Source: Amarobacillus sp046328225
Lineage (GTDB): Bacteria; Chloroflexota; Dehalococcoidia; Tepidiformales; Tepidiformaceae
Direction: 5' to 3'
Length of the DNA: 64,000 bases
Assembly (NCBI GenBank): GCA_046328225.1
Contig: JAXLWZ010000008.1
Span: forward strand, 62,001 to 126,000
A program made the position numbers and the translations under genes. Positions 15,948 through 23,896 of the stretch are shown one piece after another. The number at the start of each line of letters is the position of its first letter. Within the stretch, counting starts at the first letter, position 1. The notes under the pieces were generated by a model. The model did not search any database, was not told the origin of the DNA, and saw only the letters and a list, made by a program, of their open reading frames with translations.

Positions 15948-18050
15948 ATGCTCCCGCGATGGAGCAGCGTCCCCCGCGCCATGGGTAGGGAGCGCCAGCG
16001 CGTGACGGCGCCCGCCGCCGCGGAAGGCCGCGAGCGGGCATCGCGCCGTGCGCCGGGGCCGGACGCGGCCGACCCCGGCGCGTTCGACCTTCGCGGCCCG
16101 GTCGACCTCCTTGGCCTGCAGCGGGCGATCGGGAACCAGGCGGTGCAGCGGCGCCTCGCCGCCGGCCACGGGAGCCCCGACGTCCGGCGGGCGATTCCCC
16201 ATGCGGTGGGATTGCTCGAACGGCCCCTCGAACCCGAAGAGGAACTGGAAGGCGACGAGGAAGAAGCCGAGGGCGCAACCGGGGAGCTCGCGCTTTTGCC
16301 CGGCGCGCCGCCCGATGACGCCGCCGATGACGCTGAGGGCGCGAGCGTGACGGACGGCGAGCATGCCGATGCCGGGCCGGTGCAGCGCAGCGAAGCCGTA
16401 CAGCGCAACCCCGGCGACAGGTGGGACCGGTTCAAGACCGGCGCGAAGAACCTCGGGACGAAGATCTCGACGGGCGCTTCGAACCTGAAGACGAAGATTG
16501 GGACCGGCGCTTCGAACCTGAAGACGAAGATTGGGACGGGGTGGGCGAACTTCAAGGCCGGGCATCCGGGCCGGATGCAGAAGCTCAAGAAGGGCGGCAA
16601 GAAGTTCCTCACCGGGCAGATCGTGGACGACTCGAACAAGGGGTCGGCGAGCACGGGGAAGAAGGTCGGACAGGTCGCGCTGGCGATTGGCGAGGGCGCG
16701 CTGAACGCGTTCATCGCGCCGGTGAACCCGCGCTGGTGGGCGAAAGCCGTGCTCGACATCAAGGGCATCAAGGCGGCGGACTACGGCGGCGGCACCATCG
16801 GCAAGGTGCTGGCGGTCCTTTCGGGGTCGTCGCAGGTGGCGCAGAAGGTCGCGACGATCGCAGGCATCCTCGGGCTGGCGCTCGGCATCGCGGGCACGCT
16901 GCTCGCGGCCGCGGGTGGCGCCGGCGCGGGACTGCTGCTCGGCGCCACGGTCTGCTCGCTCATCGCGATGATCGCCAACGGCGCGGCGTTCGTCATCCAG
17001 GCTGTGCTGCTCGCGGCGAACGCAATTCGCGCGAAATCCGCCGGGAGCACGAGCACCGACCAGAAGGCGCGCATGTGGAAGGACTTCGCCGCCCTCATCG
17101 GCAGCGCGCTGGGCGTGATCGCGGGCGGGCTGGGGACGAACTTCGGCGGCGGTTCGGGCGGGCTGGGATGGAGCAGCGGGACAGATTCGGTGGTCGCGCC
17201 GGCCGTTTCAAACGTGGCCAAGGGCTGGGACCAGGTCGCGAGCCAGGGCGTCACGCAGCCGTTCGGCACCATCGGCGACCTCTCGAGCGAATCCATCGGC
17301 GTGTTCACGAAGAAGGACCCGGCGCTCGCCGTGCAGCGCGACCCGGAAGAGGAGAAGGAGTCCGAAGGCGAGGGCGGCGGCGGTGTGGATGTCCCGGGGC
17401 TGCTGGCCGCAATCGGGCCATTCCTCGGTGCGACCGACGAGAGCAAGTCGCAGGCGCAAACCGACAAGACGGAACTCGAGGCGTCGCTGGAGGCCACCGA
17501 ACAGACGAAGGAGAACCTGGAGAAGCCGGTCTCGGCGGTGGCCGGCGACGGCAAGAAGGCCGAGGGTTCGGATGCGCCACTGGGCGAGTCCATCAGCTCG
17601 GCGCCGTCGAAGCTGACGGAGGCGGCGGGCCAGCTCGACGAATCCGCCGCGGACACCGGGTCGCGCGCGCCGAACGAGGAGAAGCTGGCCGAGACCGACG
17701 TGAAGCTGCGCAGCGCGGAGCAGCAGCTCGGCATTCAGCCCGGCGGGCAAGGCGGGCCATCGGGCCAGAAGCCTTCGCTGCTTTCGCGCGCGAAGACGTG
17801 GCTGATGAAGAAGTTCCTGAACATCAAGAAGCGCATCAAGGCGGTCATCGCGAAGGCGAAGGCGAAGTTCATCACGATGGTCTCGGACATGCTCGGCATC
17901 TCGAAGCAGGTCGGCGACCTGAAGACGGCGGTGGACGAAGGTGCCACGCGCATGCCGCAGGGCATCACCGACGCCGAGGAGACGGAAGCGGGCGCGAGCG
18001 AGGCGGAAGCGAAGGCGACCGAGGTGATGGAGACCCTCAACAAGGGGTGA
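15948..18050 (+). CDS. Injection-system-associated cargo-like protein with LQR-IGN-AVQR motif
   Basis: A 700-residue protein of no recognised enzyme family. Near the N-terminus (about residues 57-70) it has LQRAIGNQAVQRRL, the motif found at the N-termini of many DUF4157-type proteins associated with extracellular contractile injection systems (eCIS); VQR-x-x-P-type pieces recur at AVQRNPGD and AVQRDPEE. Then come an acidic stretch, three lysine-rich 11-residue repeats (GTK/LKTKIGTGAS type), a glycine/alanine-rich hydrophobic region (about 300-360) that could insert into membranes, an acidic low-complexity part, and a basic helical C-terminus (KTWLMKKFLNIKKRIKAV). No DUF4157 HExxH metallopeptidase motif is visible. 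A secreted effector or toxin is inference. No sheath, tube or baseplate gene is in the window. Confidence 0.6.
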   Translation: MLPRWSSVPRAMGRERQRVTAPAAAEGRERASRRAPGPDAADPGAFDLRGPVDLLGLQRAIGNQAVQRRLAAGHGSPDVRRAIPHAVGLLERPLEPEEELEGDEEEAEGATGELALLPGAPPDDAADDAEGASVTDGEHADAGPVQRSEAVQRNPGDRWDRFKTGAKNLGTKISTGASNLKTKIGTGASNLKTKIGTGWANFKAGHPGRMQKLKKGGKKFLTGQIVDDSNKGSASTGKKVGQVALAIGEGALNAFIAPVNPRWWAKAVLDIKGIKAADYGGGTIGKVLAVLSGSSQVAQKVATIAGILGLALGIAGTLLAAAGGAGAGLLLGATVCSLIAMIANGAAFVIQAVLLAANAIRAKSAGSTSTDQKARMWKDFAALIGSALGVIAGGLGTNFGGGSGGLGWSSGTDSVVAPAVSNVAKGWDQVASQGVTQPFGTIGDLSSESIGVFTKKDPALAVQRDPEEEKESEGEGGGGVDVPGLLAAIGPFLGATDESKSQAQTDKTELEASLEATEQTKENLEKPVSAVAGDGKKAEGSDAPLGESISSAPSKLTEAAGQLDESAADTGSRAPNEEKLAETDVKLRSAEQQLGIQPGGQGGPSGQKPSLLSRAKTWLMKKFLNIKKRIKAVIAKAKAKFITMVSDMLGISKQVGDLKTAVDEGATRMPQGITDAEETEAGASEAEAKATEVMETLNKG
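16476..16541 (+). repeat. 33-bp tandem repeat inside the cargo-like gene
   Basis: Two near-identical 33-bp units starting at 16476 and 16509 encode the repeated ASNLKTKIGTG peptide; a third, diverged unit precedes them. The near-identity at DNA level suggests recent duplication. Confidence 0.75.
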
Positions 18051-18060
18051 GCCGAACGAG

Positions 18061-18552
18061 ATGCAAGGCATGAGGGAGGCGTTGCGCGCGGGCGCGGCAC
18101 AGGCGGCGACGCTGGTGATGGCCGCCGTCGTGTTCGGTGCCATCGCCGGGCTTTTCGGCCTTTCGGGCGACGATGCGGCGGAGCGGGCATCGGCGGCGCA
18201 CATCCCCTACCTGCTGCTGGCGGCCATCAACCCGCTCCTCCTGGTGGCGATGAATCACACGGTCACGAAGCCGCGACTGTTCGTGCCGATGGCGCGGGCG
18301 TTCGCAGTCCTGATCGTGGCCGGCATCGGGGGGGCGCTGGTTGGCGGGGTGGCGTTCCTCGTGCCCGCGATGAACATCGTGGCTATCTTCACGGACGAGG
18401 GGTCCGCGGGGATGAATGAGGCGCTGCGCGCGGAGCTGTGGCCGGACGGGCTGATCGCGGTGGTGGCGTCGACGGCGGTGGCGGCCGTGGCGGTGGCCGT
18501 GTGGACGAACGTGCGCGTGTCGGCCTACCTGCGAACGCGCGGCGGCGGCTGA
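18061..18552 (+). CDS. Four-span membrane protein, unknown function
   Basis: A 163-residue hydrophobic protein with four predicted membrane spans separated by short polar loops (TLVMAAVVFGAIAG, IPYLLLAAINPLLLVAM, AVLIVAGIGGALVGGVAFLV, LIAVVASTAVAAVAVAVW). I do not recognise a family. It starts 10 bp after the stop of the 700-residue cargo-like gene and is surely co-transcribed with it. A small membrane protein directly behind a putative membrane-active effector would fit an immunity protein, but nothing in the sequence proves it. Confidence 0.65.
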   Translation: MQGMREALRAGAAQAATLVMAAVVFGAIAGLFGLSGDDAAERASAAHIPYLLLAAINPLLLVAMNHTVTKPRLFVPMARAFAVLIVAGIGGALVGGVAFLVPAMNIVAIFTDEGSAGMNEALRAELWPDGLIAVVASTAVAAVAVAVWTNVRVSAYLRTRGGG

Positions 18553-18582
18553 GCGCGCAACCGGCCGGAAACATAGAGCGGG

Positions 18583-18588
18583 TATGAT
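18583..18588 (+). promoter_or_regulatory. Possible -10 element of glnA
   Basis: TATGAT lies 32 bp before the glnA ATG in an otherwise GC-rich gap of 68 bp. No convincing -35 box is present at 16-18 bp, so the promoter may depend on an activator or an extended -10. Confidence 0.3.
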
Positions 18589-18620
18589 GGTGGCGGGCAA
18601 AGAACGCGCCTGGAGCTGCC

Positions 18621-19943
18621 ATGTCTGAATCCTCGAACTACGTCATCTCGGCCTGCCGGGAGAACGACGTCAAGTTCATTCGCCTCTGGTTCACGGACAT
18701 CGTGGGCGCGCTGAAGAGCTTCGCGATCACCGTCGAGGAGCTGGAGAAGGCGCTCGAGGACGGGATGGGCTTCGACGGCTCGAGCATCGAAGGGTTCGCG
18801 CGCATCGACGAATCGGACATGGTGGCGCGACCGGACCCGACGACGTTCCAGCTCGTGCCGTGGCGCCCGCGCGAGCAGGGTGTGGCGCGCATGTTCTGCG
18901 ATATCCACATGCCCGACGGCCGGCCGTTCGAAGGCGACCCGCGGCAGGTGCTGAAGCGGCAGCTGAAGCGCGCTTCGGACCTTGGCTTCACGTTTTATGT
19001 CAGCCCCGAGCTGGAGTACTTCTACTTCAGGGACTCCAAGGGCCGGGAGCCGCTGGACCGCGGCGGGTATTTCGACCAGACGGCGGACGCGGCGGCGGAC
19101 CTGCGGCGGGAGACGGTGCTGACGCTGGAGGCGATGGGCATCGAGGTGGAATACAGCCACCACGAGGTCGCGCCGAGCCAGCACGAGATCGCGCTGCGCT
19201 ACACGGACGCGCTCACGATGGCGGACAACGCGATGACGTACCGGCTCGTGGTGAAGGAGATCGCGCTCCAGAACGGCGTGTTCGCGACCTTCATGCCCAA
19301 GCCCGTGGAGGGCCAGAACGGCAGCGGCATGCACGTGCACCAGTCGCTGTTCAAGGGCGAACGAAACGCCTTCTTCGACGCCGAGGACCCGTACCACCTG
19401 AGCGCGGTCGCGAAGGGCTACATCGCCGGCATGCTGCAGCATTCGCGCGCGATGACCCTCGTGTGCAACCAGTGGGTCAATAGCTACAAGCGCCTGCTGC
19501 CGGGCTTCGAGGCGCCGGTGTACCTGAGCTGGGCGCGGCGGAACCGGAGCGACCTCATCCGCATCCCGGAGTACAAGCCGGGGCGGGAGATGCACACGCG
19601 CATCGAGTACCGTTCGCCGGACCCGGCGTGCAACCCCTACCTCGCGTTCGCGGCGATGCTCGCGGCCGGGCTGGACGGCATCGAGCAGGAGATGACGCTG
19701 CCGGCGCCGGTCGAGGAGAACGTCTTCGAAATGTCCGCGAGCGAGCGCGTGGCGCGGGGCATCGGCACGCTCCCGGGGAGCCTGATCGAAGCGATCGAGG
19801 CGGCGGAGCAGTCGCCGTTCCTGCGGCAGGCGCTCGGCGACCATACGTTCGAAAGCCTCGTCGCGAACAAGCGGATCGAGTGGGAGCGGTACCGGCGGCA
19901 TGTCTCGGACTTCGAACTCACGGAGTACCTGCCGATCCTGTGA
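18621..19943 (+). CDS. glnA: Glutamine synthetase, type I alpha
   Basis: Makes glutamine from glutamate, ammonia and ATP; the dodecameric cytosolic enzyme is the main entry of ammonium into metabolism. The 440-residue length matches the GSI-alpha class, which lacks the 25-residue insert of the adenylylated GSI-beta type. Motifs: FDGSSIEGF (about residues 50-58), PELEYFYF, the ATP-site GQNGSGMHVHQSL, and EYRSPDPACNPYLAFAAML. At the adenylylation-loop position the usual tyrosine is phenylalanine (ENVFEM), so regulation by adenylylation is unlikely. ATG 18621 follows GGAGCTGCC. Confidence 0.95.
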   Translation: MSESSNYVISACRENDVKFIRLWFTDIVGALKSFAITVEELEKALEDGMGFDGSSIEGFARIDESDMVARPDPTTFQLVPWRPREQGVARMFCDIHMPDGRPFEGDPRQVLKRQLKRASDLGFTFYVSPELEYFYFRDSKGREPLDRGGYFDQTADAAADLRRETVLTLEAMGIEVEYSHHEVAPSQHEIALRYTDALTMADNAMTYRLVVKEIALQNGVFATFMPKPVEGQNGSGMHVHQSLFKGERNAFFDAEDPYHLSAVAKGYIAGMLQHSRAMTLVCNQWVNSYKRLLPGFEAPVYLSWARRNRSDLIRIPEYKPGREMHTRIEYRSPDPACNPYLAFAAMLAAGLDGIEQEMTLPAPVEENVFEMSASERVARGIGTLPGSLIEAIEAAEQSPFLRQALGDHTFESLVANKRIEWERYRRHVSDFELTEYLPIL

Positions 19944-20054
19944 CGGCGCGCGGGCAATGTGAAGGCGGTCACACGCGCGGGGGCGCGCGGTTGCGCCGGG
20001 TTCCATGGCAGCAGCACAGTAGACGAAGTGGCTCATCGGCCACGGGGGTTCGCC

Positions 20055-20477
20055 GTGACGCCTGACGAAGAGTACCCGGACCTGATGCCCGACATCGATT
20101 CGGCCGTGAACGGCCTGGGCCCGAGCTTCGTGCACCGGCTGCTGGAGCGCATGGGTGGAGTCGCCAACGCCGACGCGGTCTTCGGGCGGGCGGTCGAGCA
20201 CGAAGGCGTGAAGGTCATCCCGGTGGCGAAGGTGATGTGGGGCGCGGGTGGCGGCGGCGGCGCCGACGTGAAGGGCAGCGGCGACAGCGCGAAGACGGAT
20301 GCCGGCAGCGGCGGCGGTGGCGGCGTCCATGCGTCGCCGGTCGGGTATATCGAGCTTTCGCACGGGCATGCGCGCTTCGTCCGTTTCCGCGACCCGATGC
20401 AGTTCGCGGTGGCTTCGCTGGCGTGCGCGGCGAGCGCATGGGTCGTGCTCCGGGCGTTGCGCGGGCTGCGCCGCTAG
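20055..20477 (+). CDS. GerW/YtfJ-like protein
   Basis: A 140-residue protein with the hallmark of the GerW (YtfJ) family: a KVIPVAKVMWGAGGGGG segment, a second glycine run (GSGGGGGVHASPVGYIEL), and a C-terminal membrane-anchor helix. GerW was named in Bacillus for a role in spore germination, but homologues are widespread in non-spore-formers and their function is unknown. The start is uncertain: GTG 20055, with GGGGG 7 bp upstream, gives a normal N-terminus; ATG 20085 is the alternative, and the frame is open further upstream. No other sporulation gene is present here. Confidence 0.7.
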   Translation: MTPDEEYPDLMPDIDSAVNGLGPSFVHRLLERMGGVANADAVFGRAVEHEGVKVIPVAKVMWGAGGGGGADVKGSGDSAKTDAGSGGGGGVHASPVGYIELSHGHARFVRFRDPMQFAVASLACAASAWVVLRALRGLRR

Positions 20478-20489
20478 GTCGACCCGCCG

Positions 20490-21440
20490 ATGGCCCGCAC
20501 GGTGACCCGGCGGAGCCTGTTGCGATGGCTGCCCGCGGCCGCGTTCGCCGCGTGTTCGGGAGGGGGCGGAGCGCGAACACCGTCGCCGGAGCCACCTACG
20601 CCCATGGCAAGCGACACACCACCAACGATGACCGCGACCGCCACGGCGGCTCCCACACCAACATCCACGCCACCGGCTCCAACCGCGACCGCGACGGTGC
20701 CGGGCGAGTTGCCCGTGGGCTTTCCCATCGACCCGGGAACGCGGCTGGGGATGGTGACCGGAGTGGTGGGTTCGCGCGTCATCGCCTGGGGCGGCGGGCC
20801 GGCCGCGCTGGAGTACAGCCGTGACGACCAGGTCGCGGACGACCCCGTGCGCGCGAACCGCTGCGGCTGGAACGTGCGGGTGCACTACGAATACGAGGGC
20901 CAGCCGGCGATCGACTGGTACGTTCGTGCGGTGCCCGTGGTCGCGACCATGGACGGCACGGCGACGCTCCTCATCAACACGGTCTCGAACGCATTCGATG
21001 TGTACGGCGTCGCGCGGGAGCCGTACATCGGGAACCCGGATCGGGTGCGGGCGCCGGTCTCGCCGTTTCCCGGGCCGGGGGGCGGGCAAGGGGTGTTCGT
21101 TCGCACCGAAAACCGGGCGTACCGGACGGACCATGCCCACCTTGAGCTCGCGGCCACGGTCGAGGCGATCCCGCGAACGGCATGGCTGGCGGGGTTCGCG
21201 CCGGATACGGCAGCGCTCGCGCGGCAGTTCGCGCCGCTGCGGGATTTTCGCGTGGCGACGGCGGTGGCGCACTGGGAGGTGCGCCGGGGCGATGTCATCG
21301 GGGTGACGGGGGACAGCGGCTACAGCGAGGCGCCGCACCTGCATTACGCCATCCGGCCGGCGGGCGAGGAGAACGCGCTCTGCCCGACGCGGGAGGCGGG
21401 ATTTTCGCGCGCGGGGTGGCTTTTCGCCGCGCCCGGTTAG
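20490..21440 (+). CDS. Lipoprotein with M23-like peptidase domain
   Basis: A 316-residue exported protein. The N-terminus has twin arginines (RRSLLRWL) and a lipobox-like AFAAC, so lipid anchoring after Tat or Sec export is likely. A proline/threonine-rich spacer follows (about residues 30-70). The C-terminal part carries the LytM/M23 metal motif in APHLHYAIR and an earlier YRTDHAHLEL that may provide the other ligand. M23 enzymes cut peptidoglycan cross-links, but the usual G-x-x-x-H-x-x-x-D first ligand motif is not clear, so activity is uncertain. It follows the GerW-like gene by 12 bp. Confidence 0.65.
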   Translation: MARTVTRRSLLRWLPAAAFAACSGGGGARTPSPEPPTPMASDTPPTMTATATAAPTPTSTPPAPTATATVPGELPVGFPIDPGTRLGMVTGVVGSRVIAWGGGPAALEYSRDDQVADDPVRANRCGWNVRVHYEYEGQPAIDWYVRAVPVVATMDGTATLLINTVSNAFDVYGVAREPYIGNPDRVRAPVSPFPGPGGGQGVFVRTENRAYRTDHAHLELAATVEAIPRTAWLAGFAPDTAALARQFAPLRDFRVATAVAHWEVRRGDVIGVTGDSGYSEAPHLHYAIRPAGEENALCPTREAGFSRAGWLFAAPG

Positions 21441-21465
21441 AGTGGCGCGGGTATACTGCGGCGCT

Positions 21466-22902
21466 ATGCCAATTCCTCCCAACAGCCCCGGCGCCGCTGC
21501 GCGCTACCGCTTCGATGTCGTGGTCGTGGGAGGCGGTATCGCGGGACTCTCGGCGGCCGTGCACGCGCGCGAGCTGGGCGCGAGCGTGGTCCTGCTGGAG
21601 AAGGCGCCGGTCGCGGGGCGAGGGGGGAACACGCGCTTCGCCGACGCGCAGATGCGCTTTCCACACGAGGCCGATGAGTACGGCGTACGCGACTACACGG
21701 TTGAGGCGATGTACGCGGACCTGATGCGGATTTCGCGGGGCCGCGCGAACCCGGACCTCATTCGCACCCTCTGCGAGAACGCGCGCGAGGGCGCCGAGTG
21801 GCTCACCGGATTGGGCCTGGAATGGGAGAAGGGATACCCCCACACCGCCGGGTACCGTCGCAGTCCGAAGTCCGGCGGCGCGGGCGTGGTGGACCTCCTC
21901 CACCGCCGCTTCGAAGGGCTCGGCGGCACCGTGAGTTACGAGACAGGGGTCGTCGACCTGATCGTCGATGAGGCGCGAAGGGTGACCGGCGTGCGGGCGC
22001 ATTCGCCCGAGGGCGTGGTCGACGTCGAGGCTGCGGGGGGTGTCGTGCTCGCGTGCGGGGGCTTCCAGGCGAACGTGCAGATGCGCGTGCAGCACCTCGG
22101 GCGGTATGCGGACTCGCTCATCCTGCGAGGGAGCCGGTACAACACGGGCGAAGGGCTGCGCATGGCCATCGATGCCGGCGCGCAGCCGGCGGGCCAGTGG
22201 GGCGACTACCACAGCGCGGTGCTCGATGCGCGTTCGCCGAAGATCGAATGCGGCGTGACGGCGCTCTACAACTACCAGATGGGCATCTTCGTGGACCAGG
22301 ACGGGCGGCGCTTCCTCGACGAAGGGGAGGACTTCCGGGACCACACGTATGTGAAGTTCAGCAAGCACATCGTGGAGCAGGCCGGGGGCGAGGCGTGGTG
22401 CATCTTCGACCAGCAGGCCTACCAGCGCGAGGAGTTCGCGCGCGCCTGGCGGCCGGTGGGCGCGCCCTTCGAGGCGGGGAGCATGAAGGAGCTGGCGCAG
22501 CTCATCGGCGTGCCGGCGGAGAACCTGCTCGATACGGTGGGGTCGTTCAACGCCGCCGTGCAGCCGGGCGAATACGACCTGGACCGGCTCGATGGGAAGC
22601 GAACGGAGGGCATCGTCCCCGCGAAGAGCAACTGGGCGCTGCCGCTGGATCGGCCGCCCTACATCGCGATCCCGGTGACGGGCGGGATCACGTTCACGTT
22701 CGGCGGGCTGAAGTGCGACACGCGGGCGCGGGTGATAGACACGCGCGGGCAGGTGATGGAAGGGCTGTACGCGGCGGGGGAGACGATGGGCGAGATCTTC
22801 TACTACAACTACCCGGGCGCGAGCTCGGTAATTCGCGGCTGCGTGTTCGGGCGGATCGCGGCGGGCGAGGCCGCCGGGCGCGCTTCCGGCACGGCACGAT
22901 GA
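21466..22902 (+). CDS. FAD-dependent dehydrogenase, fumarate reductase/TcuA-like flavoprotein
   Basis: A 478-residue flavoprotein of the succinate dehydrogenase/fumarate reductase flavoprotein superfamily, closest in look to tricarballylate dehydrogenase (TcuA) and 3-ketosteroid dehydrogenase-type enzymes. The N-terminal FAD fold is VVVVGGGIAGLSAAVHA, followed by EKAPVAGRGGNTRF, and the C-terminal FAD contacts are GLYAAGETMGEIFYYNYPGASS. The substrate cannot be determined; no TcuB-like partner is nearby. ATG 21466 is chosen over 21442 to open at MPIPPNSPG. The stop overlaps the next gene (ATGA). Confidence 0.85.
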   Translation: MPIPPNSPGAAARYRFDVVVVGGGIAGLSAAVHARELGASVVLLEKAPVAGRGGNTRFADAQMRFPHEADEYGVRDYTVEAMYADLMRISRGRANPDLIRTLCENAREGAEWLTGLGLEWEKGYPHTAGYRRSPKSGGAGVVDLLHRRFEGLGGTVSYETGVVDLIVDEARRVTGVRAHSPEGVVDVEAAGGVVLACGGFQANVQMRVQHLGRYADSLILRGSRYNTGEGLRMAIDAGAQPAGQWGDYHSAVLDARSPKIECGVTALYNYQMGIFVDQDGRRFLDEGEDFRDHTYVKFSKHIVEQAGGEAWCIFDQQAYQREEFARAWRPVGAPFEAGSMKELAQLIGVPAENLLDTVGSFNAAVQPGEYDLDRLDGKRTEGIVPAKSNWALPLDRPPYIAIPVTGGITFTFGGLKCDTRARVIDTRGQVMEGLYAAGETMGEIFYYNYPGASSVIRGCVFGRIAAGEAAGRASGTAR

Positions 22903-23363
22903 CGGTCGCCCAGGGGATGCGCGAAGCACCGGACGAGTTCCCGCTGCGGGCGCGGCCATCGTGGGATGAGATCTTCGCGCGGATGGCGCGCATCGTGGCG
23001 GAGCGTTCGAGCTGCCAGCGGACGCAGGTGGGGTGCGTGGTGGTTTCGCGTGACTACCAGCGGGTGCTGGCTTTCGGCTACAACGGGAACTACGCGGGCG
23101 GGCCAAACCAATGCGACGACCCGCGGACGCCGGGCCAGTGCCAGTGCATTCACGCGGAAGTGAACGCGCTGCTGAAGTGCGACAACAGCATCAAGGACAA
23201 GATCATCTACACCACGCATTCGCCCTGCGTGATGTGCGCGAAGGCGATCGTGAATTCGGGGGCGAGCGCGGTGGTGTACCTCGAGGGGTACCGCTCGGCG
23301 GATGGCATCGAGATCCTGCGCAAGGGTGGGATCCGGTGCGTGGACTGGAGCGCGAACGGATGA
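22899..23363 (+). CDS. Deoxycytidylate deaminase-family zinc enzyme
   Basis: A 154-residue cytidine/deoxycytidylate deaminase-fold protein. The zinc ligands and catalytic glutamate are in IHAEVNALL (H-A-E) and SPCVMCAKAI (P-C-x-x-C). Upstream SSCQRTQVGCVVVSRD and FGYNGNYAGGPNQCDD are typical of dCMP deaminases, which feed dUMP to thymidylate synthesis. It is embedded in an overlapping chain (ATGA at both ends), so it is co-translated with the flavoprotein and phosphatase genes, with no obvious metabolic link. The frame is open well upstream, but ATG 22899 is clearly the start. Confidence 0.9.
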   Translation: MTVAQGMREAPDEFPLRARPSWDEIFARMARIVAERSSCQRTQVGCVVVSRDYQRVLAFGYNGNYAGGPNQCDDPRTPGQCQCIHAEVNALLKCDNSIKDKIIYTTHSPCVMCAKAIVNSGASAVVYLEGYRSADGIEILRKGGIRCVDWSANG

Positions 23364-23896
23364 CGATCGAGCTGTTCTGGATCGACGCGATCTACGAGGG
23401 TCGCGTCGCAGTCTGCACGCGGCCGCGGGGCGGCAACTTCCTGCCCCACGACATGGCGGCGCTGCGGTCGGCGGGAATCGACATCCTGGTGTCGGCGCTG
23501 CCGCACCCGGAGGCACACAACCTGTGGCTGGCGGACGAGGAGCACCACGCGATCGAAGCCGGGCTGGAGTTCGTGCACTTCCCCGTGCCGAACCTGCTTA
23601 CGCCGCCGTTCGAGACGGCTGCGCCGATTTTCCAGCGGCTGGCGCACGAGGTGCGGATGGGGAAGTCGGTGGCGGCGCACTGCTACGGCGGGGTCGGGCG
23701 CTCGCCGCTCATCGTGGCCTCGATCCTGACGCTGTTGGGAGAGGACCCGGAGGAGACGTGGGAGCGCATCGCGCATGCGCGGGGCCGCGAAGTGCCGGAC
23801 ACGACGATCCAGCGCAAATGGGTGAGTTCGCTGAAGGTATACTGCGAGAGTGACCCCAGACACCACCACCAGCACATCCCTCATCATCGTCTCTGA
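23360..23896 (+). CDS. Protein-tyrosine-phosphatase-like protein
   Basis: A 178-residue protein with a cysteine-phosphatase signature: VAAHCYGGVGRSP, matching HC-x5-R-S/T at about residues 104-115. An aspartate-bearing region (SALPHPEAHNLWLADEE) precedes it. It resembles dual-specificity/atypical phosphatases of bacteria; the substrate is unknown. ATG 23360 overlaps the deaminase stop. The C-terminal 47 bp overlap the GTG start of the DsbA-like gene, and the last residues (HHHQHIPHHRL) are read from that overlap, an unusually long one. Confidence 0.82.
   Translation: MTIELFWIDAIYEGRVAVCTRPRGGNFLPHDMAALRSAGIDILVSALPHPEAHNLWLADEEHHAIEAGLEFVHFPVPNLLTPPFETAAPIFQRLAHEVRMGKSVAAHCYGGVGRSPLIVASILTLLGEDPEETWERIAHARGREVPDTTIQRKWVSSLKVYCESDPRHHHQHIPHHRL

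Noticed and set aside
18525..21482. Minus-strand open frame of 985 codons
   Set aside because: Antisense to glnA and two further genes; arginine/proline/histidine-rich with no domain signs.
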